In this document: positions 63,683 to 64,000 of the stretch, piece after piece
Numbering within the stretch: position 1 is the first letter of the stretch
How the letters are laid out: every line of letters starts with the position of its first letter
NCBI RefSeq assembly: GCF_022440805.1
Contig: NZ_JAKNTK010000001.1
Span: forward strand, 3,286,001-3,350,000
Origin: Holdemania massiliensis
Lineage (GTDB): Bacteria; Bacillota_I; Bacilli_A; Erysipelotrichales; Erysipelotrichaceae
DNA: 64,000 nucleotides
Direction of reading: 5' to 3'
The notes under the pieces: model-generated
Database searches by the model: none
The model's input: the letters and a program-made list of their open reading frames with translations, nothing else
Told to the model about the DNA's origin: nothing
Position numbers and translations under genes: made by a program

Positions 63683-64000
63683 TTAGTCTTTATCCGCTAG
63701 CGGCATGGGCTGAATTTCACAGACATTGTAATTCAGTTTTGTCTGATCTGCCGGATAGCGTTTATAAAACCGCGTACAGATCCGCTTCGCTGCGATATCA
63801 CTGTCTTCACGCTGCCGCAGCGTCATCATGACCGCATACTGACTTTTTGAAATTCGGCAGAAAATATCACTGCTGCGCAGTTCGCTTTCCAGCACCCGGC
63901 TCAAATATTCCACCATATCTCCTTCTGGCATTGTCCCCTCGGCTGTCCGCAGGTCCAGCATGATCACATAGAAGCTCTCACGGGAACGCTGAATTTCCCG
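63683..64000 (-). CDS. C-terminal part of a GGDEF-like / BTAD-type regulator, cut by window edge
   Basis: The frame is open from the right edge to a stop at 63683, giving the last 105 residues. REIQRSRESFYVIMLDL, then LSRVLESELRSSDIFCRISKSQYAVMMT and AAKRICTRFYKRYP, follow the layout of a GGDEF-type fold, but the GG[D/E]EF signature is absent (SKSQYAV in its place). This degenerate module ends many clostridial SARP-like proteins with a bacterial transcriptional activator domain, which I consider the best guess. The N-terminal domains are outside the window. Confidence 0.6.
   Translation of the reverse strand, partial: REIQRSRESFYVIMLDLRTAEGTMPEGDMVEYLSRVLESELRSSDIFCRISKSQYAVMMTLRQREDSDIAAKRICTRFYKRYPADQTKLNYNVCEIQPMPLADKD

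Overview
The window looks like chromosomal DNA of an anaerobic low-GC-lineage Firmicute, most likely an Erysipelotrichia (Holdemania-like) gut bacterium. This placement is an inference from the gene set: tgt-queA-queH, a class I fumarase with a malic enzyme, a Tat-lipoprotein flavocytochrome-type reductase, a PTS/GH88 pair for host glycans, a CIRCE element and many LysR and SIS-domain regulators. Typical genes are around 50% G+C with strong AGGAGG ribosome sites. No 16S comparison could be run.

Layout. Positions 1-4051 hold an rRNA operon on the minus strand: a 23S gene cut by the left edge, a spacer without tRNA, and a full 16S gene, led by a near-consensus promoter and boxA. Positions 4.2-5.0 kb carry no convincing gene. 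From 5.0 to 14.8 kb there are housekeeping genes: queuosine tRNA modification, MgtE, a DUF1848 protein, a HAD phosphatase, a VTT membrane protein, a YitT protein and a LysR regulator. At 14.9-17.1 kb an AT-rich accessory block contains a TasA-like secreted protein, its SipW-like signal peptidase and a small HTH protein. From 17.2 to 25.3 kb come a cyclophilin, an acetyltransferase, a DUF885 lipoprotein, an ABC-F protein, a HAD protein, an rRNA methyltransferase and a nitrilase-family enzyme. At 25.3-26.0 kb lie repeats and a decayed reading frame. At 26-29.2 kb is a glycan module: GH88 hydrolase, RpiR regulator, and PTS IIA and IIB proteins without IIC or IID.

From 29.3 to 45.5 kb there are envelope proteins and fumarate/aspartate metabolism. 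A fumarate-reductase-like flavoprotein with a divergent LysR regulator is followed by trkA-trkH, a bactofilin, an Rpn-type nuclease, and a large minus-strand operon. That operon runs fumarase alpha, fumarase beta, DUF523, aspartase, malic enzyme, then a PatB-like aminotransferase. Together these could interconvert aspartate, fumarate, malate and pyruvate and use fumarate as an electron sink.

At 46.2-49.7 kb an accessory patch has two DUF4143-type ATPases, each preceded by TGCA-based inverted repeats, flanking an Imm-5-like immunity protein. The rest holds deformylase, an MGMT-like protein, a split chromate transporter with its LysR regulator, CutC, an HTH protein, htpG under a CIRCE element, a tandem-HD protein, a CDF transporter, a WYL regulator with a perfect palindrome in its promoter, a LytTR regulator with Glu in place of the phospho-acceptor Asp, and the 3' end of a regulator-like gene running off the right edge.
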